A stretch of DNA of 64,000 bases from Novosphingobium sp. SG751A (GCF_013149295.1 NZ_JABGCB010000005.1:1-64000), one strand, 5' to 3'; shown: positions 27,181 to 35,463, counted from the stretch's first letter. Numbers and translations are program-made. The notes: generated from the sequence alone by a model not told the origin.

Positions 27181-28643
27181 TGATCAATGGCCGGGTAACG
27201 CGCAAGCTTCTGCTTTTGTCCTGCCCGGCCATGGTTCTTGTGGCGCCGATCGTCCATGCCGAGGATCTGCGCAGCGCTCTGGCCGCAACCTATGCCAGCA
27301 ACCCTACCCTGCTGGGCGCGCGCGAACAATTGCGCGCCACCGATGCGGGCGTGCCGCTGGCCCGGGCCGATGGCCTGCCATCCTTGAACGCCACCGCCAC
27401 CGAAACCGAATATGTCCGCCAGAACCCGGCCTCGACCACCGATATGCCGCGCATGGTCACAGCGGTGGGCACTTTGTCGGTGCCGCTGTACAGCGGGGGC
27501 GGGGTGAAGAATGCGATCCGCGCCGCCGATACGCGGGTGATCGCCGGGCGCAATGATCTGCGCGCCACCGAGGCGGGTGTATTTACCCAGGCCGTCACCG
27601 CCTATCTGGATGTGATCCGCACCGAGGCCATCGTGCGCCTGAACAAGGCGCAGGTGCAGACGCTGGTGACCAACCTGAAAGCCACCAGTGATCGCTTTCA
27701 GATCGGCGATGTGACCAAGACCGACGTGGCGCAGTCGCAATCCCGTCTGGCCGTGGCGCAAGGTAATCTGCGCAGCGCCGAGGCCAGCCTGGTGCAGGCG
27801 CGCGAGACCTATATCCAGATCATCGGCCATGAGGCGGGCGAACTGGCCCCGCCGCCGCCGCTGCCCAGCCTTCCCGCCGCGCCCGAAGATGCGGTGGGCA
27901 TTGCGCTGGACGCCAACCCCGATCTGGCCGCCGCGCGCGAGCGCAGCAAGGCCGCCGGGTTTGACAGCGATGTGGCCCGCGCCTCGCGCATGCCCAAGGT
28001 CAGCATGGTGGCCAATGGCAATTACACCGATTATCTGGGCCAACTGGCGCTGCGCGGCAATTTTCCTTTCCCCATCGCGCAATCAGCCGCCACCGCCGAT
28101 GTCAGCATCCGCGCCACGATCCCGCTCTATCAGGGCGGGCGGCCCAGCGCCCAGATCAAGCAGGCGCAGGCCCGCGAGGGGCAGGCGATGGACAATGAAA
28201 TCGCCACCGAGCGGCAGGTGATCGCCAGCGTGCGCGCCTCTTTTTCGAACTATCGCGCGGCCAACGAAATCATCCTCGCCAGCCAGACAGCGGTGGAGGC
28301 GGCCGAACTCTCGCTGCGCGGGGTGAAGGCGGAAAACAGCGTGGGCAATCGCACCGTGCTGGATATCCTGAACGCCGAGCAGGAACTGGTCAACGCGCAG
28401 GTGCAACTGGTGACCGCGCGGCGCAATGCCTATGTCGCGGGCTTCTCGCTGCTCTCGGCCATGGGCCGGGTGTCGGGCAAGGATCTGGGGCTGGATGCGG
28501 GCGCGCTCTATGACCCGGAAATCCACTATCGCGAGGCGCGCGGGGCGCTGGGCGACTGGGGCGCAGACAAGGTGCAGGGCGCGGGCAAACCCACGCGCAC
28601 CGTTGACACACCTGCCCAGAACGGTTCAACATTCGGCAATTGA
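27180..28643 (+). CDS. tolC: TolC-family outer-membrane efflux/secretion protein
   Basis: The 487-residue product has a signal peptide (cleavage after IVHA near residue 27) and two outer-membrane efflux protein repeats with long alpha-helical stretches. Family-typical blocks include AEDLRSALAATYASNP, GVFTQAVTAYLDVIRTEA and TVLDILNAEQELVNAQVQL. It would form the trimeric outer-membrane channel for type I secretion or RND efflux. It is coupled to the pcm-like gene and followed after 42 bases by the popZ-like gene. No inner-membrane partner genes lie nearby. Confidence 0.93.
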   Translation: MINGRVTRKLLLLSCPAMVLVAPIVHAEDLRSALAATYASNPTLLGAREQLRATDAGVPLARADGLPSLNATATETEYVRQNPASTTDMPRMVTAVGTLSVPLYSGGGVKNAIRAADTRVIAGRNDLRATEAGVFTQAVTAYLDVIRTEAIVRLNKAQVQTLVTNLKATSDRFQIGDVTKTDVAQSQSRLAVAQGNLRSAEASLVQARETYIQIIGHEAGELAPPPPLPSLPAAPEDAVGIALDANPDLAAARERSKAAGFDSDVARASRMPKVSMVANGNYTDYLGQLALRGNFPFPIAQSAATADVSIRATIPLYQGGRPSAQIKQAQAREGQAMDNEIATERQVIASVRASFSNYRAANEIILASQTAVEAAELSLRGVKAENSVGNRTVLDILNAEQELVNAQVQLVTARRNAYVAGFSLLSAMGRVSGKDLGLDAGALYDPEIHYREARGALGDWGADKVQGAGKPTRTVDTPAQNGSTFGN

Positions 28644-28685
28644 GGGCCGATTTCGGCGATAATGCGATTTTCAGGGGCACAATTC

Positions 28686-29114
28686 ATGCGCGCACAGGGC
28701 GAACCTTCGGTCGAGGAAATCCTTGATTCGATTAAAAAAGTCATCGCGCGTGACAATCGTGCCCCGACGGCCGCCCCCCGGCTGAATGTGGTCGAATCGC
28801 ATGAGGACGATGTGCTGGATCTGGCTGATTCGGATCAGTATTTTCACGAGGACCCCACCCCGACTAGCCCCGCGGCCGACCTCATCAGCGAACCGGCTAT
28901 CTCCTCGATGCGCGAATCTCTGGCCGCTTTGGCCATGATGTCACAGCCCAGCCGCCCCCCCCAGATCGTGCGCAGCGGCGAAACCTCGCTCGAAGGATTG
29001 GTGGCCGATCTGCTCAAGCCCGCATTGCGCGAATGGCTGGACCAGAACCTGCCCGCGATGGTCGAACGGATGGTCGCCGCCGAAATCGCCAAGATCGTCG
29101 GCAAGAAGGGCTGA
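28686..29114 (+). CDS. popZ: PopZ-like polar organizing protein (DUF2497)
   Basis: The 142-residue product has the hallmark N-terminal helix RAQGEPSVEEILDSIKKVIARD, an acidic proline-containing linker (residues 50-80) and a C-terminal helical oligomerisation region ending LEGLVADLLKPALREWLDQNLPAMVERMVAAEIAKI. In Caulobacter, PopZ forms polar condensates that anchor ParB-parS centromeres. The ATG at 28686 is preferred because AGGGGC lies 7 bases before it. The linker is short. ParA, ParB and parS sites are in the same window. Confidence 0.88.
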   Translation: MRAQGEPSVEEILDSIKKVIARDNRAPTAAPRLNVVESHEDDVLDLADSDQYFHEDPTPTSPAADLISEPAISSMRESLAALAMMSQPSRPPQIVRSGETSLEGLVADLLKPALREWLDQNLPAMVERMVAAEIAKIVGKKG

Positions 29115-29124
29115 AAGTTGGACG

Positions 29125-29256
29125 GGAAATCGCCTGCGCGATTTCCTAGCGGCACCAGCCCTCTCCCCCGGCCCTACCACCCACAGGGTACACCAAATGG
29201 GTGGTAGGGCCGGGGGAGAGGGCTGGTGCCGTAAGCTCCGGGCGGATGCCCGGAGC
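29125..29256. repeat. Triple hairpin with a perfect 33-bp stem
   Basis: Three consecutive hairpins lie between popZ and the thioesterase gene. The first is GGAAATCGC-CTGC-GCGATTTCC (29125-29146). The second has arms 29151-29183 and 29198-29230 that are perfect reverse complements over 33 bp around a 14-base loop. The third is GCTCCGGGC-GGAT-GCCCGGAGC (29235-29256). No protein frame explains them. They could be a strong terminator, a REP-like array or a non-autonomous mobile element. No second copy is seen in the window. Confidence 0.85.
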
Positions 29257-29309
29257 GCACCAACACAGAGGCGCTAGCCCTCCCGTCTTTGTCCTGATAG
29301 GACAAGGGC

Positions 29310-29741
29310 ATGGCCAAACCCGATCCCGCTTTGCTCGATCCCGCCGGTTACCCGCATGTTTGCGAGGTGACGACCCGTTATGCCGATCTGGACCCGAACA
29401 ACCACATCAACAATGTGGCCATGGCGGCGATCATTGAAGACGCCCGCGTGCGTTTCCATATGGCCAGCGGCTTTGCCAAGGCTATCCCGGCAGGCGCGCA
29501 GACGATGGTCGTCTCGCTCAATATCGATTATCTGGCGCAGGCCCATTATCCCCATCCTCTGGTGATCCATTCGGGCCTTTCGGCGGTGGGGGACCGCAGC
29601 CTGCGCCTGCGCCATCTGCTGACGCAGGACGGCCGCCCGGTCGCGCTGGCGGAGGCGGTGGCGGTGCATGTGGTGGATGGCAAGGCCGCGCCGCTGCCCG
29701 AGGGGCTGCGCGAAGCAATCGAGGCATGGAAATGTCGGTAA
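29310..29741 (+). CDS. Acyl-CoA thioesterase, hot-dog fold (4HBT type)
   Basis: The 143-residue product has the hot-dog active-site motif TRYADLDPNNHINNVAM near residues 22-38, as in YbgC/FadM-type thioesterases. It probably hydrolyses an acyl-CoA ester in the cytosol; the substrate cannot be told. Its 3' end overlaps the ferredoxin-like gene by 16 bases. Confidence 0.83.
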   Translation: MAKPDPALLDPAGYPHVCEVTTRYADLDPNNHINNVAMAAIIEDARVRFHMASGFAKAIPAGAQTMVVSLNIDYLAQAHYPHPLVIHSGLSAVGDRSLRLRHLLTQDGRPVALAEAVAVHVVDGKAAPLPEGLREAIEAWKCR

Positions 29742-30103
29742 AGCCTGACGAAATCGCGCTGGCGCAGGCCGCCTTGGCCAAGGCCGGGGCCGCCGCACCG
29801 GGTGGGGTTCAGCGCCACATCTTCCTCTGCGCCGAACCGCAAAAAGGCGAATGCTGCGCGCCTGCGGTGGGCGGCAAGGCTTGGGCCTATCTCAAAAAGC
29901 GGGTCAAGCAACTGGGTCTGACCGAGGCGGGCGTGATGCGCAGCAAGGCCGATTGCCTGCGTGTGTGCTTTGCCGGGCCAGTGGCGGTGGTCTATCCCGA
30001 TGGCGTCTGGTATCATTCCTGCACCGAGGATGTGCTCGAACGCATCCTTCAGGAACATATCATCGGCGGCGTGCCGGTGGAGGATTACCGACTCAGGCCC
30101 TGA
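29726..30103 (+). CDS. Thioredoxin-like [2Fe-2S] ferredoxin
   Basis: The 125-residue product has cysteines in HIFLCAEPQKGECC and KADCLRVCFAGPVAVVYPDGVWY, the pattern of thioredoxin-fold 2Fe-2S ferredoxins. It would carry electrons or act as a cluster protein in the cytosol; the partner is unknown. The start may be at 29726 or two codons later. It overlaps the upstream thioesterase gene and, at its 3' end, the convergent membrane-protein gene by 19 bases. Confidence 0.82.
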   Translation: MEMSVKPDEIALAQAALAKAGAAAPGGVQRHIFLCAEPQKGECCAPAVGGKAWAYLKKRVKQLGLTEAGVMRSKADCLRVCFAGPVAVVYPDGVWYHSCTEDVLERILQEHIIGGVPVEDYRLRP

Positions 30104-30384
30104 TCGTCCTTGGGGCCTTCGTTGACATCCTCGTCATGCCCGCTGGCGCTGGAGAGGAAAACCAGCCCCATCAGCGCCGACATCAACAGCATCGCAAAAG
30201 ACACGCCGATCGCCACCGCGATATAGAAATGCGGGCTGACCATGCCTTCCTGTTTGTACAGGACGGTCAGGGCCCCGATCACCGTGGTCATCGTCACCAG
30301 AAACATCCAGCGCATGATGCGCCGAAACCGCGCCCATGCAGCGGCGGCCTGAGCCGTATCGGAAAAAGGAGCACGGTTGGTCAT
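30085..30384 (-). CDS. Small two-helix membrane protein
   Basis: The 99-residue product has two hydrophobic segments, about residues 23-43 (RIMRWMFLVTMTTVIGALTVL) and 52-77 (FYIAVAIGVSFAMLLMSALMGLVF), with an acidic C-terminal tail. I recognise no catalytic motif; similar short proteins are annotated as hypothetical in sphingomonads. It is convergent with the ferredoxin gene and overlaps its last 19 bases. Confidence 0.7.
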   Translation of the reverse strand: MTNRAPFSDTAQAAAAWARFRRIMRWMFLVTMTTVIGALTVLYKQEGMVSPHFYIAVAIGVSFAMLLMSALMGLVFLSSASGHDEDVNEGPKDDQGLSR

Positions 30385-30553
30385 TGCGCGTCTTCATGCG
30401 CCTTTGGGGATCATGTTTCAAGCGTGGCGCATGGGTGACAGTTAACGGGCCAAGCACCAAAACCCGCGCAATTCCCCACTTTTCATGGGGGATGGCCTAT
30501 GTCATACTCATACAAATAGACAAAAAGCCCGCCAAAAGGGAGATGGAGGAAAC

Positions 30554-30982
30554 ATGTCGATTGCTCGTCTGATCGAAGGCCGCAACGTTAATATCGTTGG
30601 CTGTACCGTCTCGATGAAAGTGCGCGATGCCATCGCCCTGCTGGCGGACAAGAGGATCGGCGCGATCCCCGTGCTAGATGGTCATGCCATTGCCGGGATC
30701 TTTTCCGAACGCGATGTGATCTCGCGCCTCAACGAACATGGCCCGGCCCTGCTCGACATGGTCGTGGGTCAGGTGATGACCTCACCCGCGATCACGGTGG
30801 ACCCGGAAACCTCGGCCCTTGAGGCACTTGGCCTGATGACCCGCCGCCGTATCCGCCACCTGCCGGTGCTGCGCGAAGGGCGGATGGTTGATTTCATCTC
30901 CATCGGCGACCTCGTTAAATACCGGATCGACCGCATCCAGGGCGAAGCCGATGCTCTGCGTGATTACATCCAGATGGCCTGA
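30554..30982 (+). CDS. Tandem CBS-domain protein
   Basis: The 142-residue product consists of two CBS domains (about 8-65 and 74-130), with HAIAGIFSERDVISRL and MTRRRIRHLPVLREGRMVDFISIGDLV. CBS pairs bind adenosyl ligands and regulate partners; no fused effector is present. The ATG at 30554 follows GGAGGAAAC and is preferred over an upstream GTG-type start. Confidence 0.85.
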   Translation: MSIARLIEGRNVNIVGCTVSMKVRDAIALLADKRIGAIPVLDGHAIAGIFSERDVISRLNEHGPALLDMVVGQVMTSPAITVDPETSALEALGLMTRRRIRHLPVLREGRMVDFISIGDLVKYRIDRIQGEADALRDYIQMA

Positions 30983-30998
30983 CCGCTGTCATCTGGAT
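30968..30998. terminator. Hairpin enclosing the CBS-gene stop codon
   Basis: ATCCAGATG (30968-30976) pairs perfectly with CATCTGGAT (30990-30998); the TGA stop lies in the loop. No T-run follows, so it may act in attenuation or mRNA protection rather than as a standard terminator. Confidence 0.45.
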
Positions 30999-31003
30999 TG
31001 ATG

Positions 31004-31040
31004 GGCGCGCGCCCGCCTTGCGAGTGGGCGGGCGCGCGCC
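31004..31040. terminator. 14-bp all-GC hairpin upstream of the A-type carrier gene
   Basis: Arms 31004-31017 and 31027-31040 are perfectly complementary, all G/C, around a 9-base loop. The right arm ends 13 bases before the ATG at 31054. It could terminate the CBS transcript or occlude translation initiation. There is no T-run (TACATATAG follows). Confidence 0.5.
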
Positions 31041-31053
31041 TACATATAGACCT

Positions 31054-31392
31054 ATGACTGACACCGCCCCCACCATCACCCTCAGCCCCTCCGCCGCCGC
31101 CCGAGTCGCGTGGATCGCGCAGAAGCAGGGCAAACCGGCCATGCTGCGCCTTGCCGTCGAAGGGGGCGGATGTTCGGGCTTTCAATATCGCTATGGTCTG
31201 GCCGAAAGCATTGAGGGCGATGACACGGTCGTCGAAACCGATGGCGTCAAGCTCGTCGTCGATTCGCTCAGCCTCGATCTCGTTTCGGGTTGCGTCGTCG
31301 ATTATGTCGAGTCGCTGGGCGGGGCGGCGTTCAAGGTCGAAAATCCCAATGCCGTGGCCGGGTGTGGGTGCGGGTCTTCGTTTGCGGTTTGA
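31054..31392 (+). CDS. erpA: A-type iron-sulfur carrier protein (HesB/IscA/ErpA family)
   Basis: The protein passes Fe-S clusters to apo-enzymes. The 112-residue product has the three conserved cysteines in GGGCSGFQY and GCGCGSSF. The ATG at 31054 (MTDTAPTITLSPSAA) gives normal length. It is a single gene; the symbol is by similarity and could equally be an IscA paralogue. Repeat copy D follows its stop. Confidence 0.85.
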   Translation: MTDTAPTITLSPSAAARVAWIAQKQGKPAMLRLAVEGGGCSGFQYRYGLAESIEGDDTVVETDGVKLVVDSLSLDLVSGCVVDYVESLGGAAFKVENPNAVAGCGCGSSFAV

Positions 31393-31407
31393 GGTTAAGG
31401 GTTAATG

Positions 31408-31600
31408 ACTCCGGCGGGCAAAGGGTCTTGGCCCTTTGCAATCCCGATAATGGGGTGGCGTGAGATTCGCGACCGGGCATTATGCGGCAAAGCCGCTTTA
31501 ATTTATTGTCTCCGACGGTAAGAGAAGGTGACATTGCCTCTGGCACTTTCCCAGTCATGGGATTGCAAAGGGACCGAGTCCCTTTGCCCGCCGGAGGCAC
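31408..31600. repeat. Dispersed repeat, copy D (rearranged: two opposed HP1 modules)
   Basis: An HP1 module in plus orientation (31418-31439, GCAAAGGG-TCTTGG-CCCTTTGC) and one in minus orientation (31565-31587, GCAAAGGGAC-CGA-GTCCCTTTGC) face each other. HP2 and HP3 are missing. A small GCGGC-AAA-GCCGC hairpin lies between at 31484-31496. It fills the gap between erpA and xth and may have arisen by recombination between two inverted copies. Confidence 0.82.
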
Positions 31601-31633
31601 CTAAGACTTCTCTTCCCAAGGACCTGCATCCTC

Positions 31634-32407
31634 ATGAAAATCGCCAGCTTCAACATCAACGGCATCAAGGCCCGCCTGCCGCGCCTGCTGGAATGGCTGG
31701 AGGAAACGCAGCCCGACGTGGCCTGCCTTCAGGAGATCAAGACGCAGGACGAGGGCTTTCCGGCCGATGAGTTTGAAAAGATCGGCTATCAGGCGATCTG
31801 GCACGGCCAGAAGAGCTTTAACGGCGTGGCGATCCTTGCGCGGGGCGAGAAGCCGGTTGAAACCCAGCGCGGCCTTGCGGGCGAGCCTGAGGACGAACAG
31901 AGCCGCTATATCGAAGCCGAAGTGCGAGGCGTGCGGATCGCGGGCATCTATCTGCCCAATGGAAATCCCCAACCCGGCCCCAAATTCGACTATAAATTGC
32001 GCTGGATGGAGCGTCTGCGCGCGCGGATGGCCGAATTAAAGGCGCTGGAAATCCCCGCCATCGTCACGGGCGATTTCAACGTCATTCCCACCGACCGCGA
32101 CATCTGGAACCCCAAGGCGATGGCCGAGGATGCGCTGATGCAGCCCGAATCGCGCGATGCCTATCTGCGCCTGCTGCACGATGGCTGGACCGATGCCATC
32201 GCCACCCATAATCCCAACGGCGGCGTGTGGACCTATTGGGATTATCAGGCGGGCGCATGGCAGAAGGACAATGGCTTCCGCATCGACCATGCGCTGCTCT
32301 CGCCCGAACTGGCGGATCGGCTGGTGGCCTGCGGAGTGGACAAGGCGCATCGCGGCCGGGAAAAGGCCAGCGACCATGCGCCCGTCTGGGTCGAAATCCG
32401 CGATTAA
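31634..32407 (+). CDS. xth: Exodeoxyribonuclease III (AP endonuclease)
   Basis: The enzyme cuts abasic sites in DNA repair. The 257-residue product starts MKIASFNINGIKARL and shows CLQEIKTQ (catalytic Glu), GDFNVIPT, RIDHALLS and the final SDHAPVW. This is the full EEP set of ExoIII. Length fits. It is convergent with the secreted-protein gene that ends at 32408, with no bases between. Confidence 0.95.
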   Translation: MKIASFNINGIKARLPRLLEWLEETQPDVACLQEIKTQDEGFPADEFEKIGYQAIWHGQKSFNGVAILARGEKPVETQRGLAGEPEDEQSRYIEAEVRGVRIAGIYLPNGNPQPGPKFDYKLRWMERLRARMAELKALEIPAIVTGDFNVIPTDRDIWNPKAMAEDALMQPESRDAYLRLLHDGWTDAIATHNPNGGVWTYWDYQAGAWQKDNGFRIDHALLSPELADRLVACGVDKAHRGREKASDHAPVWVEIRD

Positions 32408-33010
32408 TTATTGACCGGGGGCAGGGGGGCCGTGCTGCGCGGCCTCTGCCTTCGCCTTAGCTTCGGCTTCAGCCTGCTTTTGCTTGCGGGCGAAATAGGC
32501 CTTTTCCTCGTCCTCGACATCGGACTGGGTGCGCGCGGCTTCGGTGTCGATCTTGCCAAGACGCTTTTCGCGCTCGGCCTCGATCATCTTGGAAAACTGC
32601 ACGTCGCTCGACTGCTTGCGCTCGGCATAGGCATTCTTGATGAATTGCGAGACGCAGCCCGTCTGCCCGCCCGCGCCTACCGGCGAACAGCTTTGAGCAC
32701 CGGTTGAACCGACGCGCTCATAGGCGATCACCTTGTTATTCCACGATTCGTTCTTCGGCCCGCCGGTGTTCTCGCGGAACGGCTCCGGAATGCGATAGCG
32801 CTCGCCCTCGGCCTTGCGGGCGCAGACGGTGATTTCGTCGCCCTTGCCCTGCGGACAGGCATCATCGCCAAAGATGATGACCATATTGACCCGCTCGCCC
32901 CCCGGCGCGGTGATCTGCGTGCCGGTCGGTTGCGCTCCATTTTGCTGGGCGGCAAGAGCGGGGGCAGCCATGCTCAAAACGGCAGCGAGGGTGAGAATCG
33001 GGCGAAACAT
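32408..33010 (-). CDS. Hypothetical periplasmic protein with charged C-terminal tail
   Basis: The 200-residue product has a signal peptide (MFRPILTLAAVLSMAAPALA). The mature part has two cysteines in ACPQGKGDEITVCARK, a pattern seen in uncharacterised sphingomonad exported proteins, and CSPVGAGGQTGC later. Residues 145-200 are a lysine/glutamate/alanine-rich helix. The start at 33010 is chosen for the signal peptide. Function is unknown. Confidence 0.7.
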   Translation of the reverse strand: MFRPILTLAAVLSMAAPALAAQQNGAQPTGTQITAPGGERVNMVIIFGDDACPQGKGDEITVCARKAEGERYRIPEPFRENTGGPKNESWNNKVIAYERVGSTGAQSCSPVGAGGQTGCVSQFIKNAYAERKQSSDVQFSKMIEAEREKRLGKIDTEAARTQSDVEDEEKAYFARKQKQAEAEAKAKAEAAQHGPPAPGQ

Positions 33011-33121
33011 GGCAACAGGCTCCTCAATGCGTTTGGCGGCAATATAGGCTGACCAAGCCCTCTGCGATAGCGGGTGAATGCTAGCTGAAGTTGGCTGCAC
33101 CCGGCCTTGCGCCAGAACAAT

Positions 33122-33655
33122 TTAGATACGTTCCGACAGCTTGATAGCCAACCGGCACCCCAACCGGATAGCCCCCGAGAGCAGCGGATAGGCCGGCGCG
33201 CGCTCCGCCCCATTGGCAAGGGCGGTGTCGCGGTGTTCGCGCTCGTCATCGCGCGCCTTTTCGATCAGGCCCGCCAGTTCAGGGTCCTCATCGCCCAGTT
33301 CTTCCAATTGCTCGGTATAATGCTTGTCGATCTCGGTCTCGATGGCCGCGGTGCAGGCCATCGCCGCCTCCGGCCCGATCAGCGCCGTGGCCGCGCCAAG
33401 CGCAAAGCCCGCGACATGCCAGATCGGCTGAAGCACCGTAGGCCGCCCCTGCCTCTCGACGATCAGCCGGTCGAACCATGCGCGATGGTCCACTTCCTGC
33501 GCTTCCATCTCGCGGATCTTGGCCGAATGCGGACCGCGATCGCCCATCACCGCCAATTGCCCGGCATAGATGCGCACCGCGCCATATTCCCCTGCCTGAT
33601 CGACGCGCACCATCCGCTTCACGCGCTGCGAAACCGCCATCTCAACGCTCCCCAT
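33122..33655 (-). CDS. coq7: Demethoxyubiquinone hydroxylase (Coq7/UbiM-like di-iron)
   Basis: The enzyme hydroxylates demethoxyubiquinone in ubiquinone synthesis at the inner membrane. The 177-residue ferritin-like protein has the di-iron ligands in DQAGEYGAVRIYAGQ, EMEAQEVDH, IETEIDKHY and DDEREHRDTA. It starts next to the dsbB stop. The usual full-length enzyme is about this size. Confidence 0.92.
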   Translation of the reverse strand: MGSVEMAVSQRVKRMVRVDQAGEYGAVRIYAGQLAVMGDRGPHSAKIREMEAQEVDHRAWFDRLIVERQGRPTVLQPIWHVAGFALGAATALIGPEAAMACTAAIETEIDKHYTEQLEELGDEDPELAGLIEKARDDEREHRDTALANGAERAPAYPLLSGAIRLGCRLAIKLSERI

Positions 33656-33656
33656 C

Positions 33657-34124
33657 TCAACCCTTGTTCCGCGCCATCAGCGCGAAAACCACCAGCGCCG
33701 CTGCGCCCGAAATCAGGAAATCGAAACCGGCCATCGAAATGCCCATCAGCTTCCACTGCACCACATCGCAGCGGATGACGGGCGCCGCCATGATCGCGGC
33801 CAAAGGATCGCCGCCATTGGAAAAGCTGACCGTGGTGGTGCATTCGGTCAGGCCCTTCCACCAGCCATATTCGACGCCTGCATGATAGCCGCCAATCGCC
33901 GAGGCCGCCACCAGAGCAAGACCCGACAGTGCCACAAACAAACGCTTCACCGGCAACACGAATGCCGCCACCGCCAGCCCCAGCGCGGCAAAATGGGCAT
34001 AACGCTGCCACCAGCACATCTCGCAAGGCACAAGGCCGCCGATATACTGAAACCCATAGGCCCCGCCCAACAGCGCCAGCGGCACCGCCAGAGCAACCAG
34101 ATTGGCCTTACTCAGATTTTTCAT
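33657..34124 (-). CDS. dsbB: Disulfide bond formation protein B family
   Basis: DsbB passes electrons from DsbA to quinones in the inner membrane. The 155-residue product has four hydrophobic segments, the CEMC pair in GLVPCEMCWWQRYAH and a second cysteine pair in TECTTTVSF and VIRCDVVQW. The ATG at 34124 follows the ctpA stop by 1 base. It lies between ctpA and coq7, all on the minus strand, so they may share a transcript. Confidence 0.9.
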   Translation of the reverse strand: MKNLSKANLVALAVPLALLGGAYGFQYIGGLVPCEMCWWQRYAHFAALGLAVAAFVLPVKRLFVALSGLALVAASAIGGYHAGVEYGWWKGLTECTTTVSFSNGGDPLAAIMAAPVIRCDVVQWKLMGISMAGFDFLISGAAALVVFALMARNKG

Positions 34125-34125
34125 C

Positions 34126-35463
34126 TCACTTGCCCTTTGCCGCCAGCGTCGCCGTGCGATTGATCGTCTGCAGCGCATACCACAGCTGGAAATCCTTGAT
34201 GCCCTTCTCGGTCAATTCCTCGGGCGTCATTTTGAAGCGCGGATCGGGCGTGTTGTCCTTTTCCAGCTTCTTGTCGTCCACGCCTTTTTCATTGACCAGA
34301 TGGCGGCGCAGATCGCTCTCGCGCAGCGCTTTTTCGCTGCGCTTGCGGGCGTCGGGGTCGGAAATCTGGGGCACGCGGATGTCGGGTTCGATCCCGCCCT
34401 CCTGCACGCTGCGGCCCGAAGGCGTGTAATAGCGCGCCGTGGTCAGTTTCACCGCATGGGCGCTGTCGATAGGGATCATCGTCTGCACGCTGCCCTTGCC
34501 AAAGCTGCGCTCGCCCATAATCAACGCGCGATGTTGATCCTGAAGCGCGCCCGCGACGATTTCGGACGCGCTGGCCGAACCGGCATCGATCAGCACGATC
34601 ACCGGCAGCCCCTTGACCAGATCGCCGGGGAAGTAGGTTTCGGCGCGATAGACCGCATTCTCGCCCGCCTGACGCCCGCGCTGCGACACCACCGTGCCGC
34701 CGCTCAGGAACAGATCGGACAGGGCCACCGCCTCGTCCAGCTCGCCGCCGGGGTTCGAGCGCAGATCCAGCACCACGCCTGTCAGACGGTTGCCTGCGGC
34801 AGCGCGCTGCTTCTGGATCTGTTCAAACACCAGACGGCCCACGTCATGGCTGAATTCATTGACGGTGATCACCGCCACATTGCCTTCCAGCTTGCCCGTC
34901 ACCGGCTCCAGCGTGATCACCGCGCGGGTCAGCGTCAGGTCGAACGGCTCCTCGCGGCCGGGGCGATAGATGGTCAGCTTGATCTGTGTGCCCGCCGCGC
35001 CGCGCATCTTGGCCACGGCATCGTCCAGATCGCCATCGACAATGAATTTGCCATCCAGATGCGTGATATAATCGCCCGCCTTGACGCCTGCCTGCTCGGC
35101 CGGGCTGCCGCGCATCGGGCTGACCACCTTGACCGCGCCATCTTCCTGCACCACCGAAATGCCAAGGCCCGCATAGCCCCCGTCAATCATCGTGCGCAGC
35201 CGTTCCAAGCTGGCCCCGTCGAGATAGGAGGAATGCGGATCGAGGCTGGAGAGCATCCCGTCGATCGCGCCCTTGACCAGTTTTTCATCATCGGTCTGAT
35301 CGACATAATGCGCCTTGATCAGGCTGTAGACCGTGTAAAGGCGGGCAAATTGCGGCGCCACGCGCCCATCGACGGCGGCCAGACCCGCCGTGCCCACCGG
35401 CACCATCGCCACCGCCCCCAGCATAAGTCCGGCGCGGGCAAGAGTGGCTAAACGTGAACGCAT
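34126..35463 (-). CDS. ctpA: Carboxyl-terminal processing protease (S41A)
   Basis: This periplasmic serine protease trims C-termini of envelope proteins and cell-wall enzymes. The 445-residue product has an N-terminal signal or anchor, a PDZ domain (about 85-170, GYAGLGISVVQED and GSPAEQAGVKAGDYI) and the S41 catalytic part with Ser in GSASASEIVAGAL and Lys in GERSFGKGSVQ. It is followed on the same strand by dsbB. Upstream lies an EnvC-like gene, so this is a cell-wall cluster. Confidence 0.94.
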   Translation of the reverse strand: MRSRLATLARAGLMLGAVAMVPVGTAGLAAVDGRVAPQFARLYTVYSLIKAHYVDQTDDEKLVKGAIDGMLSSLDPHSSYLDGASLERLRTMIDGGYAGLGISVVQEDGAVKVVSPMRGSPAEQAGVKAGDYITHLDGKFIVDGDLDDAVAKMRGAAGTQIKLTIYRPGREEPFDLTLTRAVITLEPVTGKLEGNVAVITVNEFSHDVGRLVFEQIQKQRAAAGNRLTGVVLDLRSNPGGELDEAVALSDLFLSGGTVVSQRGRQAGENAVYRAETYFPGDLVKGLPVIVLIDAGSASASEIVAGALQDQHRALIMGERSFGKGSVQTMIPIDSAHAVKLTTARYYTPSGRSVQEGGIEPDIRVPQISDPDARKRSEKALRESDLRRHLVNEKGVDDKKLEKDNTPDPRFKMTPEELTEKGIKDFQLWYALQTINRTATLAAKGK

